Notes: generated by a model not told the origin, from the letters alone. Positions 5,745 to 16,920 are shown, counted from the first letter of the stretch. The stretch is 32,917 nucleotides of DNA from Mycolicibacterium chubuense (GCF_001044255.1 NZ_JYNX01000095.1:1-32917); one strand, 5' to 3'. A program made the numbers and translations.

Positions 5745-7451
5745 GTGGCAGGCAGCGCGGCTGCCCAGGCAATTGCGGCAGCGACAGCGGCGGGTCTGAA
5801 CATCGACGACGACTCCGTCGGGGTTGTCATGCAGTCCGCGGCTGGAGAGATCATCGCCGCGACGCCTCAAGCACAGCAAATTCTCGGGCTTGAGCTCGGC
5901 GAACTGCTGGGCCGTGACTCGACCGACCCGCGGTGGGCAGCCATCGGCGCTGACGGCATCGCCCTCCGCGGACAAGACCATCCTTCGATGCGCGCGATGC
6001 ACAGCGGACAGCCCGTGCACGGCGCGATCATGGGCGTTCACCGCCCCGGACACGACGAAGCAGGAGAACACGTCTGGTTGACCGTGGACAGCGTCCCTAT
6101 CGATTTCCGTGAGGGCCGACCGCATCGGGTCGTGACCCGGTTCGCGATGATCACCGATGCGCGCGCCGTCGCCTTGCAGTCGGCGGCCTCCGGCCACCTG
6201 CACCGACTGTTGATCGATCATGCGCCCGATATCGCGGCATGGCAGCTGCCGGACACCACGTTCCTGTGGGTGTCCAGCTCGTCCAAGAGCATTCTCGGCC
6301 TCGAGCCGGAGGAGATCATCGGTCGCACCGCCCACGAATTGATGCATCCGGACGACGTCGCCCACATGCGCAATGATCTCGCCGCGGGTGTTCCGTCATC
6401 CCGCACGGTGCGGATGCGCCATCGCGACGGCTGCTATCGATGGCTCGACGTGGCGACACAGGTGATTCGAGACGCGGCCGGCGAGCCTGCGCAGTTGCGC
6501 TCCGCCTGGCGCGACGTCACGGATCGCGTAGAAGCCGAACAGGAGCGCGACGCCGCGGCACGCATGATCCGATCGGTGTGGACCAGTTCTCCTATCGGCA
6601 TCGCCATCTGCACCGCAACCGGCACGATCGAGGATGCCAACCTCGCGCTGTGTGTGATGCTCGGACGCCAACGAGGCGACGTCGTGGGCTGCACGTTGCG
6701 CGCCTTCCTCCATCCCGACGAACGTGGCCGCGACGCGACGATCCCGCGTGCGGACGAAGGACGGGGTCCACACCACTCCGAAACTCGTTACCTGCGTCCG
6801 GACGGCACGGCTTTCTGGGGGTTCCGCACCACGGTGGCACTCGACCCCCGGATCGGCAGAGAGCCCCGATACCTCGTTCATCTCCAGGACGTGACGCTCC
6901 GTCGCATCGCCCACGAAAAGCTGCTCCATACGGCCTCCCATGACGCCCTCACCGGGTTGGCGAACCGCACAGCATTCGATGAGAACGTCGAGCGGACGCT
7001 CAAGCGGCTGCCGCCCGACGCGTGCAGCGGCATGCTGTTTATCGATCTGGACGGCTTCAAGTCCGTCAATGACACGTACGGCCACCACGTCGGGGACATG
7101 GTGCTCCAAGCCGTTGCCACCAGGCTCGAGCGGGCGATACGCAAAGGCGATCTCGCCGCACGGCTCGGTGGTGACGAGTTCGTGGTGTGCCTACCGACGG
7201 TGGACGACGCCGAGGAAGCCGTCGTCGTCGCGCGGCGCGTGGCGGCGCTCCTCTCGGCTCCGTACGACGTGGAAGCCCAGACGGTCGAGATCTCGGTCAG
7301 CATCGGAGTCACCACCGCCGCCGCCGAACAACGCGCACTGTTGGTCAGAGCAGCCGATCGTGCGATGTATCGCGCCAAGTCGACGGGGAACGCAATAGCG
7401 ACTGTGAGGGCCGAAGGGGAGGGTCGCTGCCGTCCGTCCGCGGGTCCCTAG
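5745..7451 (+). CDS. PAS-PAS-PAS-GGDEF diguanylate cyclase
   Basis: Predicted 568-aa cytoplasmic signalling enzyme that makes cyclic di-GMP from two GTP. Three PAS-type sensor domains lie at about residues 25-145, 155-265 and 275-390. The GGDEF domain follows from about 392, opening HDALTGLANRTAF. The active-site motif is intact (GGDEF, residues 475-479), and RKGD lies exactly five residues before it, a match to the RxxD inhibitory site where c-di-GMP binds. There is no EAL domain and no membrane segment. The start GTG 5745 is preferred because of the promoter just upstream; ATG 5610 would add 45 residues of poor quality. Signals sensed by the PAS domains cannot be told from sequence. Confidence 0.85.
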   Translation: MAGSAAAQAIAAATAAGLNIDDDSVGVVMQSAAGEIIAATPQAQQILGLELGELLGRDSTDPRWAAIGADGIALRGQDHPSMRAMHSGQPVHGAIMGVHRPGHDEAGEHVWLTVDSVPIDFREGRPHRVVTRFAMITDARAVALQSAASGHLHRLLIDHAPDIAAWQLPDTTFLWVSSSSKSILGLEPEEIIGRTAHELMHPDDVAHMRNDLAAGVPSSRTVRMRHRDGCYRWLDVATQVIRDAAGEPAQLRSAWRDVTDRVEAEQERDAAARMIRSVWTSSPIGIAICTATGTIEDANLALCVMLGRQRGDVVGCTLRAFLHPDERGRDATIPRADEGRGPHHSETRYLRPDGTAFWGFRTTVALDPRIGREPRYLVHLQDVTLRRIAHEKLLHTASHDALTGLANRTAFDENVERTLKRLPPDACSGMLFIDLDGFKSVNDTYGHHVGDMVLQAVATRLERAIRKGDLAARLGGDEFVVCLPTVDDAEEAVVVARRVAALLSAPYDVEAQTVEISVSIGVTTAAAEQRALLVRAADRAMYRAKSTGNAIATVRAEGEGRCRPSAGP

Positions 7452-7490
7452 CTCGACAAGACCGCAGACAGTCATCCGTCGAAAGTTCGC

Positions 7491-7511
7491 CCGTCGAACC
7501 GGCTTCGACGG
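7491..7511. terminator. Hairpin downstream of the diguanylate cyclase gene
   Basis: CCGTCGAA (7491-7498) pairs perfectly with TTCGACGG (7504-7511) around a 5-nt loop, 40 bp past the stop codon. There is no T tract, which is usual for mycobacterial terminators, so function is inferred from position. Confidence 0.4.
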
Positions 7512-7584
7512 TGCAGCCACAGGCCTACCATCGACGTGTGCGGTTCCGCGATATGGAGCTCGCGACCGCGCGCAGGAGGCCGCG

Positions 7585-7857
7585 ATGCGGCTCATATCTT
7601 CAGTTGTCGTTCCGATCGTGATCGGCGCCGGACTCACCGCCACGCCCACGGCATCAGCCGACTGCACCAGCACCGCGGGCACCACCGTGTGCTCGCAGGG
7701 GGACGTACGGGGTGCGAACACCGGGCAGGGTCCCGGTTCGGTGCCGTCGTACAACCCCAACCAGTGCTGGTGGTGCAACAACGACGGCTGGGGGCTCACC
7801 TTCGTCATCGTGCGGCCACCGCGCCCGCGTGGTGGCGGCGGCGGTCACCAGCGCTAG
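7585..7857 (+). CDS. Small secreted protein
   Basis: A 90-aa protein with a strong ribosome-binding site, AGGAGG, 6 bases before ATG 7585. The signal peptide (RLISSVVVPIVIGAGLTATP) is followed by a likely cleavage after TASA. The mature part begins DCTSTAGTTVCSQ and has CWWCNNDGW in the middle: four Cys and an unusual Trp pair inside a CxxC. It ends with the basic, Gly-rich tail RPPRPRGGGGGHQR. Function unknown. It converges on the EamA gene with 8 bp between the stops. Confidence 0.75.
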   Translation: MRLISSVVVPIVIGAGLTATPTASADCTSTAGTTVCSQGDVRGANTGQGPGSVPSYNPNQCWWCNNDGWGLTFVIVRPPRPRGGGGGHQR

Positions 7858-7865
7858 CGGCGATC

Positions 7866-8768
7866 TCACTGCGGCGCGGTCGGAACAGCGGGCGCCGCAG
7901 TCGATTTGGCGCGCACGGCCAAGAGGCCGCCGCCGATGACCAGAGCCATCCCCAGGTACGTCGACACGGTGGGACGGTGGTCCCAGAACAGCCAGTCGAT
8001 CAGCGCGGTGAACACGATGACCGAGTAGATGAACGGACCCAGTTTCTCCGCCGGCGCGAAGCGGTACGCGATCACGATGAGCAGCTGCGAGAGCAGCTGC
8101 GCGACACCGACGGCGAACAGCCACGGCCATGCCTGCGGCTCGACCGCGCGGAAATCCAGCGCCGCGACCGGAATGGACATCACGGTGGAGAGCAGGAAGT
8201 AGTAGAACAGGATCCGCAACGTCGGCTCGGTCGCCCCCAGCCACCGCACGGACATCATCGCCACGGCCAGCAGCACCGCCCCGGCGAACGCTGACAGTTC
8301 GCCGATGCTCATTCCGTGGCCCTGCGGCCGCAACACCAGCACCACCCCGGCGAAGCCGACGCCGGCGCCGATCCAGGTGGCCGTGGCGACCCGCTGCCGG
8401 GTCACCGCCCACGCGATCAGTGGCATCCACAGCGGCGCGCTATAGGTCAGCAGCGTCGCATTGGCCAGCGGGATCAGCGTGATCGCGAAGAACAGCGCGT
8501 ACCAGCAGGCGGTGCCCGTCGCGGCGCGTAACAGATGCAGCCCGAATCGCTGCGTCCGCATCGGGCCCCACCCATGACGCAGGGCCACCGGCGCAACGGC
8601 CGCCAGACAGATCGCGTTCTGGGCGAGCAGCAGGACGCCGGTCGAGGTGTGGTTCCCCGCGACCTTCGCCAGCGCACCAACCAGGGCGACACAGAAGAAC
8701 GCCGCCGTCGTGAGAGCAGCCCCGAGGACCAGGTTCTCGGTGCGGTACCCCGCGCGGTCACCCGGCAT
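7866..8768 (-). CDS. EamA/DMT-family transporter
   Basis: A 300-aa protein of the drug/metabolite transporter superfamily with ten predicted membrane helices in two EamA repeats (about residues 10-145 and 155-290). Typical features include AKVAGNHTSTGVLLLAQNAI in the first repeat and PLWMPLIAWAV at its end. Members export amino acids, nucleotides or other small metabolites; the substrate here is unknown. The ATG at 8768 is chosen over the longer frame because the first 38 residues of that frame show no family resemblance. It diverges from the phosphodiesterase gene, with 112 bp between the starts. Confidence 0.85.
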   Translation of the reverse strand: MPGDRAGYRTENLVLGAALTTAAFFCVALVGALAKVAGNHTSTGVLLLAQNAICLAAVAPVALRHGWGPMRTQRFGLHLLRAATGTACWYALFFAITLIPLANATLLTYSAPLWMPLIAWAVTRQRVATATWIGAGVGFAGVVLVLRPQGHGMSIGELSAFAGAVLLAVAMMSVRWLGATEPTLRILFYYFLLSTVMSIPVAALDFRAVEPQAWPWLFAVGVAQLLSQLLIVIAYRFAPAEKLGPFIYSVIVFTALIDWLFWDHRPTVSTYLGMALVIGGGLLAVRAKSTAAPAVPTAPQ

Positions 8769-8880
8769 CGGCCGACTGTAGACCGACACGGCGCAGATCT
8801 GAGCCAAACACCGCCGTCGTTCGCTGACGGCGGCGTAACTTACGACCCACATGAGCGACGGTCGGGCAAAGGGGAGTCTC

Positions 8881-10722
8881 ATGAGTCACGCCAGGTACAT
8901 CGGACGGGTCGGGGCACTGGCCGTCACGCTCGGAGTCGGCTGGGCGGTGGCCACCGCAGCGCCCGGTGTGGCATACGCCGACGACTCCGCCACCACCTCG
9001 AGCGCCGGCGACACCACGTCGGCGTCCGCCCCGGCGGACACCGGGGCGTCGGCGGCATCAGCGCGTTCCGAGCGGCGAGCCCGCGCCGAGCAGCGGCGCC
9101 AGGAAGCCCGCGACGCCGCTGCCGACCGACGGGCACAGCGCCAGGCGGCGCGCGAGGCCCGCGCCACCGACACGGACACCACCGACACCGACACCGACCA
9201 GCCCGAGCGCAGCGTCACCGCCGTCAGCGTGGCGACCGTCCCGGCGTCGTCGCCGTCCGAATCGCAGGCCGAGTCGCCGTCGGACTCCGATCCCGCCGCC
9301 CCGCTCGCGGCCACCACCCTGCTGACCGCGGCGGCCGCATCCCGCGAGGAGCGCCAAGCCCTGCGGCGCGCGTCGGTCGCACCGCAACCGCAGGTGAGCG
9401 CACTCGCCGCCGACGACACGCCCAACATCCTGGTGATCGGTGTGGACGGCACGAACCTGAGCAAGATCCTGGCCAACCCGCTCAACACCAACCTGTTCGG
9501 TCTCATGCAGGGCGGGACGACGGCCCCGTCGACGATCGTCGGGCACACCACGATCTCCAACCCGTCCTGGACGTCGATCCTCACCGGGGCGTGGGGCGAG
9601 AAGACCGGCGTGATCAACAACGTCTTCACGCCGTGGACCTACGACAAGTGGCCGACGGTGTTCAACCAGCTCGAGGTACTGAACGACTCCATCGAGACCA
9701 CCGCGATCTCCGACTGGGACGTCATCGCCGGCATCGCGGGCGCGGGTTCGGATCCGGTGGACAACAACATCTACTTCACCCAGGTCGCCGGGGACACCGA
9801 CTGGTCGAAGACCGACGACCGGGTCGGCGAGGCCACCGCGGCGGCGATCGCCAACGCCAACCTCAGCGTCGCGAACTTCGTCTTCAGCTACTTCGTCGGA
9901 GTCGACGAGAACGGGCACATGCACGGCGGTGACTCGCCCGAGTACGCGGCCGCCATCACCAACGTCGACGAGAACATCGGCGAGATCCTGGCGGCGGTGG
10001 CCGCGAGCGGAGAGGAGTGGACGATCCTGGTCGTCACCGACCACGGCCACCAGCCGCAGAAAGGCATCGGCCACGGCTTCCAATCCCCGCCCGAGACATC
10101 GACATTCGTGATCGCCAACGGAGGCGGCTTCGACCCGGGCGCGATCAACCTGACCTACTCGATCGTCGACATCACACCGACGGTGGTGACCCTCTTCGGT
10201 GGGCAGCCCTCTCCGGACTCCGACGGGCAATCCCTGACCGATCAGGCCGGCAACAACGTCTTCCCGATCAACGACGACGGGGCGCTGCGCGCCGGACTGC
10301 TCGACATCATCGCCAAGTACGGCTACCCCGACACCGGCACCGAGCTCAGGCTCGGTCTGCGGACCATCGTCACCTCGGTGCCCTACTTCGTGTTCGGCGC
10401 CACCACGCAACTCACCGCGGGCCTGCAGGACCTCGTCGACCAGGGCATCCCCCTGATCAGCCTGGTCGCCAAGATCGCCATCATCCCGGTGCAGTTCGTC
10501 GGCGATCTGGCCTATGTGGCCACCAACCTCGCCGCGCAGATCGTCGCGAAGCTGACCGGGGTGGAAGGTGCGAGCATCTTCCCGCTCTGGCCGCCGGCCC
10601 CGCCGTCGGTGCAGCCGCAGCCCGACGAGGGCACCACGCTGGTCGATCTGCTCGCGGTGTGCGGCGACGACCCGGCCTCGGCGAGCTTCCTGCACTGCGG
10701 AGCGCCGAGCATCGCGGTCTAA
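8881..10722 (+). CDS. Secreted alkaline-phosphatase-superfamily phosphodiesterase
   Basis: A 613-aa exported protein. The ATG at 8881 follows AAGGGGAG with good spacing; an ATG at 8851 is a weaker alternative. A signal peptide ends in GVAYA. Residues of about 36-170 are low-complexity and charged (TDTDTTDTDTDQ, SESQAESPSDSD), a probable extended linker. From about 182 a type I phosphodiesterase/nucleotide pyrophosphatase domain begins: NILVIGVDGTN with Asp189 as metal ligand, a Thr/Ser nucleophile segment TTISNPSWTS, then VDENGHMHGG, VVTDHGHQ and GHGF, which complete the two-metal site. The last 130 residues contain hydrophobic stretches and a Pro-rich patch. Substrate unknown; a phosphodiester at the cell surface is likely. 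Its stop overlaps the opposing stop. Confidence 0.85.
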   Translation: MSHARYIGRVGALAVTLGVGWAVATAAPGVAYADDSATTSSAGDTTSASAPADTGASAASARSERRARAEQRRQEARDAAADRRAQRQAAREARATDTDTTDTDTDQPERSVTAVSVATVPASSPSESQAESPSDSDPAAPLAATTLLTAAAASREERQALRRASVAPQPQVSALAADDTPNILVIGVDGTNLSKILANPLNTNLFGLMQGGTTAPSTIVGHTTISNPSWTSILTGAWGEKTGVINNVFTPWTYDKWPTVFNQLEVLNDSIETTAISDWDVIAGIAGAGSDPVDNNIYFTQVAGDTDWSKTDDRVGEATAAAIANANLSVANFVFSYFVGVDENGHMHGGDSPEYAAAITNVDENIGEILAAVAASGEEWTILVVTDHGHQPQKGIGHGFQSPPETSTFVIANGGGFDPGAINLTYSIVDITPTVVTLFGGQPSPDSDGQSLTDQAGNNVFPINDDGALRAGLLDIIAKYGYPDTGTELRLGLRTIVTSVPYFVFGATTQLTAGLQDLVDQGIPLISLVAKIAIIPVQFVGDLAYVATNLAAQIVAKLTGVEGASIFPLWPPAPPSVQPQPDEGTTLVDLLAVCGDDPASASFLHCGAPSIAV

Positions 10723-11366
10723 CGCTGCATCGACCCGATGAAATAGGACTCCCGTCCGGTCGGGTAGCCGCCGCCGTTGGTGGCGATGTGCACGTGATCG
10801 AAGTGATTGGCGGTCTCGTTGCCGTAGTCGGCCGTCCAGCTCGGCGCGCCGATGCCGGGGTAGATGGCCTGCCGCCAGATCACGTGCAGCACCCCCCAGC
10901 GCTTCGCGTTCGCCAGCGCGTACCCGGCGATCTGGTTGCCGAGATCGATGCCGTCCTTGGAGTGGTAGTTCGGGATCATCACGTCGATGGCCAGCCCGTT
11001 GGGATGCCACTTCAGCGGATCCTGCCGGTAGCCCCCGATGGTCGTGATCTCCGGGAACATCATGCTGATCGCGCGGGCCGCCCAGATCGTCTTGACCTGC
11101 AGACCCTGTTCGGGGGCGACCCCGCGGGGCAGGGAGAGGTCGAACACCCGCGAATCGACGGGCGCGCTCGCGGCCAGCAACTCGGCCGCGGGCGGCGGGG
11201 CTGCGGCCATCGCGCTCGACGGCGCGGCTGCCGGGGGAGCCGACGCCGGGGCGGCCGGAGTCGCCCGCTCGGTGTCCTGCGCGTAGAACATGCCCGCCGA
11301 GATCACCAGCGAGGCCGCGACCGCCATCCAGCGGCCACGGCCGTTGGCTAACAGGTTCGCGGGCAC
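10719..11366 (-). CDS. Exported M15/LAS-like peptidase-fold protein
   Basis: About 215 aa. GTG 11366 is preferred because AAGGTG lies 6 bases upstream. Near the N-terminus is a membrane anchor or signal segment (MAVAASLVISAGMFYAQ), followed by an Ala/Pro-rich linker. The C-terminal ~130 residues hold GGYRQD, WHPNGLAIDVMIP and HFDHVHIA. The spacing of His-x6-Asp and the final His resembles zinc peptidases of the LAS/M15 group (D-Ala-D-Ala carboxypeptidases and relatives), and closely resembles a C-terminal domain found in many mycobacterial exported proteins. A cell-wall role is inferred; catalytic activity is not proven. It converges on the phosphodiesterase gene with a 4-bp stop overlap. Confidence 0.7.
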   Translation of the reverse strand: MPANLLANGRGRWMAVAASLVISAGMFYAQDTERATPAAPASAPPAAAPSSAMAAAPPPAAELLAASAPVDSRVFDLSLPRGVAPEQGLQVKTIWAARAISMMFPEITTIGGYRQDPLKWHPNGLAIDVMIPNYHSKDGIDLGNQIAGYALANAKRWGVLHVIWRQAIYPGIGAPSWTADYGNETANHFDHVHIATNGGGYPTGRESYFIGSMQR

Positions 11367-11412
11367 GATCAGCACCTTAACGCCGCGTGGCGTGGTCGCG
11401 GGCAATGTTCGG

Positions 11413-11443
11413 CCACGGCGCGTTTGGTTTTTCCTCGCCGTGG
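11413..11443. promoter_or_regulatory. Inverted repeat between divergent genes
   Basis: CCACGGCG (11413-11420) and CGCCGTGG (11436-11443) form a perfect 8-bp inverted repeat around a T-rich 15-base centre. It lies in the 139-bp gap between the M15-like gene and the permease gene, where it could be an operator or a 5'-leader hairpin of the permease mRNA. Confidence 0.35.
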
Positions 11444-11505
11444 GCAAGCTGTGGGTCTGTTTCCGTGCAAGGGGGCACGCATCTGCCGAACGAAAGGCGT
11501 GTGTG

Positions 11506-12906
11506 GTGAGCGAAGTCGCAACAGGCTCTACGCAGACCGGAGCCGACGGACGCAAGCTGGGTACCAGCCTCAAATCCCGTCACATCACCATGATCTCGAT
11601 CGCGGGGATCATCGGCGCCGGGCTGTTCGTCGGCTCGGCGAACGCGATTGCCGAAGCCGGTCCCGCCGTGCTCATCTCCTACATGCTGGCCGGCACCCTG
11701 GTGGTGCTGGTGATGCGGATGCTGGGGGAGATGGCCACGGCCAACCCGGACACCGGCTCCTTCTCGGTGTACGCCGACCGCGCCCTGGGCGGTTGGGCCG
11801 GCTTCTCCATAGGGTGGCTGTACTGGTGGTTCTGGGTGCTGGTCATCCCCGTCGAGGCCACGGCCGCGGCGAACATCCTGACCGACCTCATCGGTGGCGC
11901 GCAATGGATTTGGGCGCTGGCCGTCACGCTGCTTCTCACCATCACCAACCTCGCCAGTGTCGGCAACTACGGCGAGTTCGAGTTCTGGTTCGCGCTGATC
12001 AAGGTCGTCGCGATCATCGCGTTCATCGGCGTCGGTGTGGCCGCGATCGCCGGCGTCATCCCCGACTCGCAGGTCAGCGGCATCGACCACCTCTGGCAGC
12101 CGGACGGCTTCATGCCCAACGGTTTCGGCGCCGTCATCGCCGGCATGCTGATCACGATGTTCTCGTTCATGGGGACCGAGATCGTGACGATCGCGGCCGC
12201 GGAATCACCCGATCCCCAGCACGGGATCAGCAAGGCGGTGCGGACCGTCATCTGGCGCATCTCGCTGTTCTACATCGGGTCGATCTTCGTCATCGTGGCG
12301 CTGATGCCCTACGACTCCCTGTCCAGCGGCTCCTACCAGTCGACACTGGAGGCGATCGGCATCCCCGGTTCCAAGATCATCATGGACATCGTCATCCTGA
12401 CCGCGGTGGCCTCCTGCCTGAACTCGGCGCTTTACACGGCGTCGCGAATGTTGTTCTCGCTCAGCGAGCGTCACGATGCGCCGCGGGCCGTCAGGAAGAT
12501 CGCCCGCAACGGCGCCCCGTGGGTGGCCGTGGTGGCCTCGACGGCCGTGGGGTTCCTCGCCGTGATCGGTAACTACCTGCTGCCGGAGAAGATCTTCGGG
12601 TACCTGCTGGCCACGAGTGGCGCGGTCGCCCTGTTCGTCTACCTGGCGATCGCGGCCAGTCAGTTCGTGCTGGGTCGCCGCATGCGCGCTGACGGGGAGC
12701 GTCCGCCGGTGAAGATGTGGCTGTTCCCCCACCTGACCGTCGTGGTGATGGTCGCGATCGTCGCCATCCTGGTGCTGATGGCGTTCGACCCTGACCAACA
12801 GCAGGCGATCGGGCTGTCGGTGGTGTCGGCCGTGGTGATCGTCGCCCTCGGGGTGTTCGTGCACCGGCGGCACGCCCGCGCGGAAGACCCCGTCACGACC
12901 ACCTGA
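11506..12906 (+). CDS. gabP: APC-family amino-acid permease (GabP-like)
   Basis: A 466-aa integral membrane protein with about 12 helices. It has the amino-acid/polyamine/organocation hallmark at the start of helix 1, HITMISIAGIIGAGLFVGSA, and the FSFMGTEIVTIAAAESPDP segment of helix 6-7 that is characteristic of the GABA/aromatic/lysine permease subfamily. It probably imports an amino acid such as 4-aminobutyrate by proton symport. The gene symbol is by similarity to mycobacterial GabP and is tentative, as relatives transport other amino acids. GTG 11506 follows AAAGG by 8 bases; the adjacent GTG 11503 is equally possible. The stop is one base from that of the opposing cupin gene. Confidence 0.8.
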   Translation: MSEVATGSTQTGADGRKLGTSLKSRHITMISIAGIIGAGLFVGSANAIAEAGPAVLISYMLAGTLVVLVMRMLGEMATANPDTGSFSVYADRALGGWAGFSIGWLYWWFWVLVIPVEATAAANILTDLIGGAQWIWALAVTLLLTITNLASVGNYGEFEFWFALIKVVAIIAFIGVGVAAIAGVIPDSQVSGIDHLWQPDGFMPNGFGAVIAGMLITMFSFMGTEIVTIAAAESPDPQHGISKAVRTVIWRISLFYIGSIFVIVALMPYDSLSSGSYQSTLEAIGIPGSKIIMDIVILTAVASCLNSALYTASRMLFSLSERHDAPRAVRKIARNGAPWVAVVASTAVGFLAVIGNYLLPEKIFGYLLATSGAVALFVYLAIAASQFVLGRRMRADGERPPVKMWLFPHLTVVVMVAIVAILVLMAFDPDQQQAIGLSVVSAVVIVALGVFVHRRHARAEDPVTTT

Positions 12907-12907
12907 C

Positions 12908-13246
12908 TCAGGGCCGTTTGGCGACGGTCAGCAGGATCGCGGAGTCGTCGAGCGCGAGCAGCGAGTGGCGGCTGTCGGGAATCATCAGCAGGTCGCCGGT
13001 GCGGCCGTCCCACTGCTGATCGCCGGCGATCAGTCGCACCGACCCCTTGAGCACGTAGATGGTCGCCTCGCCCGGGTTCTCGTGTTCGCTCATCTCCGAA
13101 CCCGCCGTCATGCCGACGACGGTCTGCCGGAGGATGCGCTCGTGCCCACCCACCACCGTGTCGGCCGCGTTGCGCCCACCGGCGAGGGCGCGCTCGAGTT
13201 GTTGGCGGGCCAGGGCTTCGATCGACACCTTCTGCATGACTGCCAT
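12908..13246 (-). CDS. Small cupin-domain protein
   Basis: A 112-aa single-domain cupin. The first cupin motif appears around GSEMSEHENPGEATIYVLKG and the second around DLLMIPDSRHSLLALDD, with His and Glu residues placed to hold a metal. Such small cupins act as ligand sensors, detoxifying dioxygenases or epimerase-like enzymes; nothing here picks one. ATG 13246 is used, with ATG 13237 a close alternative. It converges tail-to-tail with the permease gene and diverges from icd2 with 207 bp between. Confidence 0.75.
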   Translation of the reverse strand: MAVMQKVSIEALARQQLERALAGGRNAADTVVGGHERILRQTVVGMTAGSEMSEHENPGEATIYVLKGSVRLIAGDQQWDGRTGDLLMIPDSRHSLLALDDSAILLTVAKRP

Positions 13247-13453
13247 TCCATGCCCGCGGGTCGGGCACGTCAACCACCGAACGGGAAGCCTTGCGCGGAA
13301 GTGACCCGTCCCGCGGGCGGGCCCGTTCGGTAGGCTGCGCCAGAGGGTGGCGATGCCATCGAGAAGGCGCCGAGACAGGCACCTCCGGTGCCGTCGACAC
13401 CCCCACGAGACGTGCCCCAGTACTGACCGAAACTGACGCCGGGAGACCACCAC

Positions 13454-15691
<2,238 letters not shown>

Positions 15692-15731
15692 CCTGCGCAT
15701 CAGCTATCCCGCCGGATTCGCCGCGACGGTT

Positions 15732-15741
15732 AATTGCAATT
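15732..15741. promoter_or_regulatory. AT-rich perfect palindrome
   Basis: AATTGCAATT is a perfect 10-bp palindrome and a conspicuous AT-rich patch in GC-rich DNA, 96 bp before the DUF7159 gene. It could be a regulator site; no known binding motif is assigned. Confidence 0.25.
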
Positions 15742-15836
15742 TCGCCACGATCCGGGAAACCGCCTTGCGGACTGAGTAACATCCGTCACAGACGCGCCGA
15801 TAAAGGGCCAACACCGGCCGTCGTCTAGGGGTAGCT

Positions 15837-16910
15837 ATGCGCGTGGTTATGGGTCTCTCGTTGACGGCGAAGAGTGCCGTCTGGGCGCTCGTCGACACCA
15901 AGGACGGCACCATCCTCGCCGATGAGGTGGTCACCCTGGACTCGGCGAACGAGATAGCCAGGGCGGCGGCCCGCAGCATCCAGACGTTCGCCCTGCAAAG
16001 CGAACGAGACATCGACGGTGTCCGGATGACGTGGAGCGAGGACGCCCGTGCGCACGGGATCAGGCTGCGCACCAAGCTGCGTCTGTTCGGCTTCGAGACC
16101 GTCGAGACCGTGTCCCAGGACGCGGCGCGGGAGGGGCGCAACCGCACCGCCCGCCACATCGCGCCGCACCTCGTCCTCGCCTACGGCGCTGCCCGGGCCG
16201 ATCTGCACGGTGACGACCACCGCAACATGCTCGTCCGCCTCGTCTCGCGGGTGCCCGTCGCCATGGGCGCTGCCGCAGCGGCCGGCGTGGCCGTGGTCGC
16301 CGGTGTCGGCATCTACGCGCTGACCGGTGGCTTCTCCTCGACGACGCCCGTGACCGACGCCGCCGCACCGGCACCCGCACCCGCCGCGGCCCCACCGGTC
16401 GCGCCGCCGGCCCCGGCGGCTCCCGTGGCCGCACCCGTTGCCCAGTCCGTCGAGGCGGCCCCGCCGACAGCCGTCGAGGTGGCGACGGTCAGCCCCGAGG
16501 AGACGCCCGAAGCTTCGACGATGGCGAGCGTCGACACCGCCGTGCCGACCGCCAGCCTGCCGAGCGCCAGCCTGCCGACCGCCGGCCTGCCGAGTGCCAC
16601 CGACTCGGGCGACACCCCGTCGAGCGCGGCCGTACCGCAGGTCGCCACCGTGCAGGACGTCCAAGAGGTCCCGGCCGCCACCGCCGCCGCGGCCGGCATC
16701 ACCGCCGGCGAACCGCAGACCCTCTCGACCATGATCGGCGAACCCCACCTCACGGGCTCGCAACTGGCCGCCGGTCCGGTGCAGGCGGTCGTCGCCCCCG
16801 TGCCCGTGGCCGCCGGGACGACGCCGACCGCGACGGTGCCGACCGGGGCACCGACCCCGACCGAAGCGTCGAACGGGCCGCTGAGCGTCTTCCTGGGCGC
16901 ACTGCCCTGA
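15837..16910 (+). CDS. DUF7159-type membrane-anchored protein with Pro/Ala-rich tail
   Basis: A 357-aa protein of a mycobacterial family of unknown function. Residues 1-130 form a folded domain (MRVVMGLSLTAKSAVWALVD...) that looks like a degenerate actin/Hsp70-type ATPase N-lobe as described for these proteins. One membrane helix lies at about 141-163 (VAMGAAAAAGVAVVAGVGIY). The rest is a low-complexity Ala/Pro/Val/Thr segment, including a short tandem repeat around TASLPSASLPTAGLPSA. The N-domain would be cytoplasmic and the tail outside. GGGG lies a few bases before ATG 15837. Function is not known. Confidence 0.7.
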   Translation: MRVVMGLSLTAKSAVWALVDTKDGTILADEVVTLDSANEIARAAARSIQTFALQSERDIDGVRMTWSEDARAHGIRLRTKLRLFGFETVETVSQDAAREGRNRTARHIAPHLVLAYGAARADLHGDDHRNMLVRLVSRVPVAMGAAAAAGVAVVAGVGIYALTGGFSSTTPVTDAAAPAPAPAAAPPVAPPAPAAPVAAPVAQSVEAAPPTAVEVATVSPEETPEASTMASVDTAVPTASLPSASLPTAGLPSATDSGDTPSSAAVPQVATVQDVQEVPAATAAAAGITAGEPQTLSTMIGEPHLTGSQLAAGPVQAVVAPVPVAAGTTPTATVPTGAPTPTEASNGPLSVFLGALP

Positions 16911-16920
16911 GCCCACCGGC

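Noticed and set aside
15827-15833. GGGTAG before the DUF7159 gene as a SigF -10 element
   Set aside because: No matching -35 element, and it overlaps the ribosome-binding site at the ATG.
16480-16620. Repeat array in the DUF7159 gene
   Set aside because: Short SLPSA/SLPTA-type codon repeats encode a low-complexity tail; not a CRISPR or mobile element.
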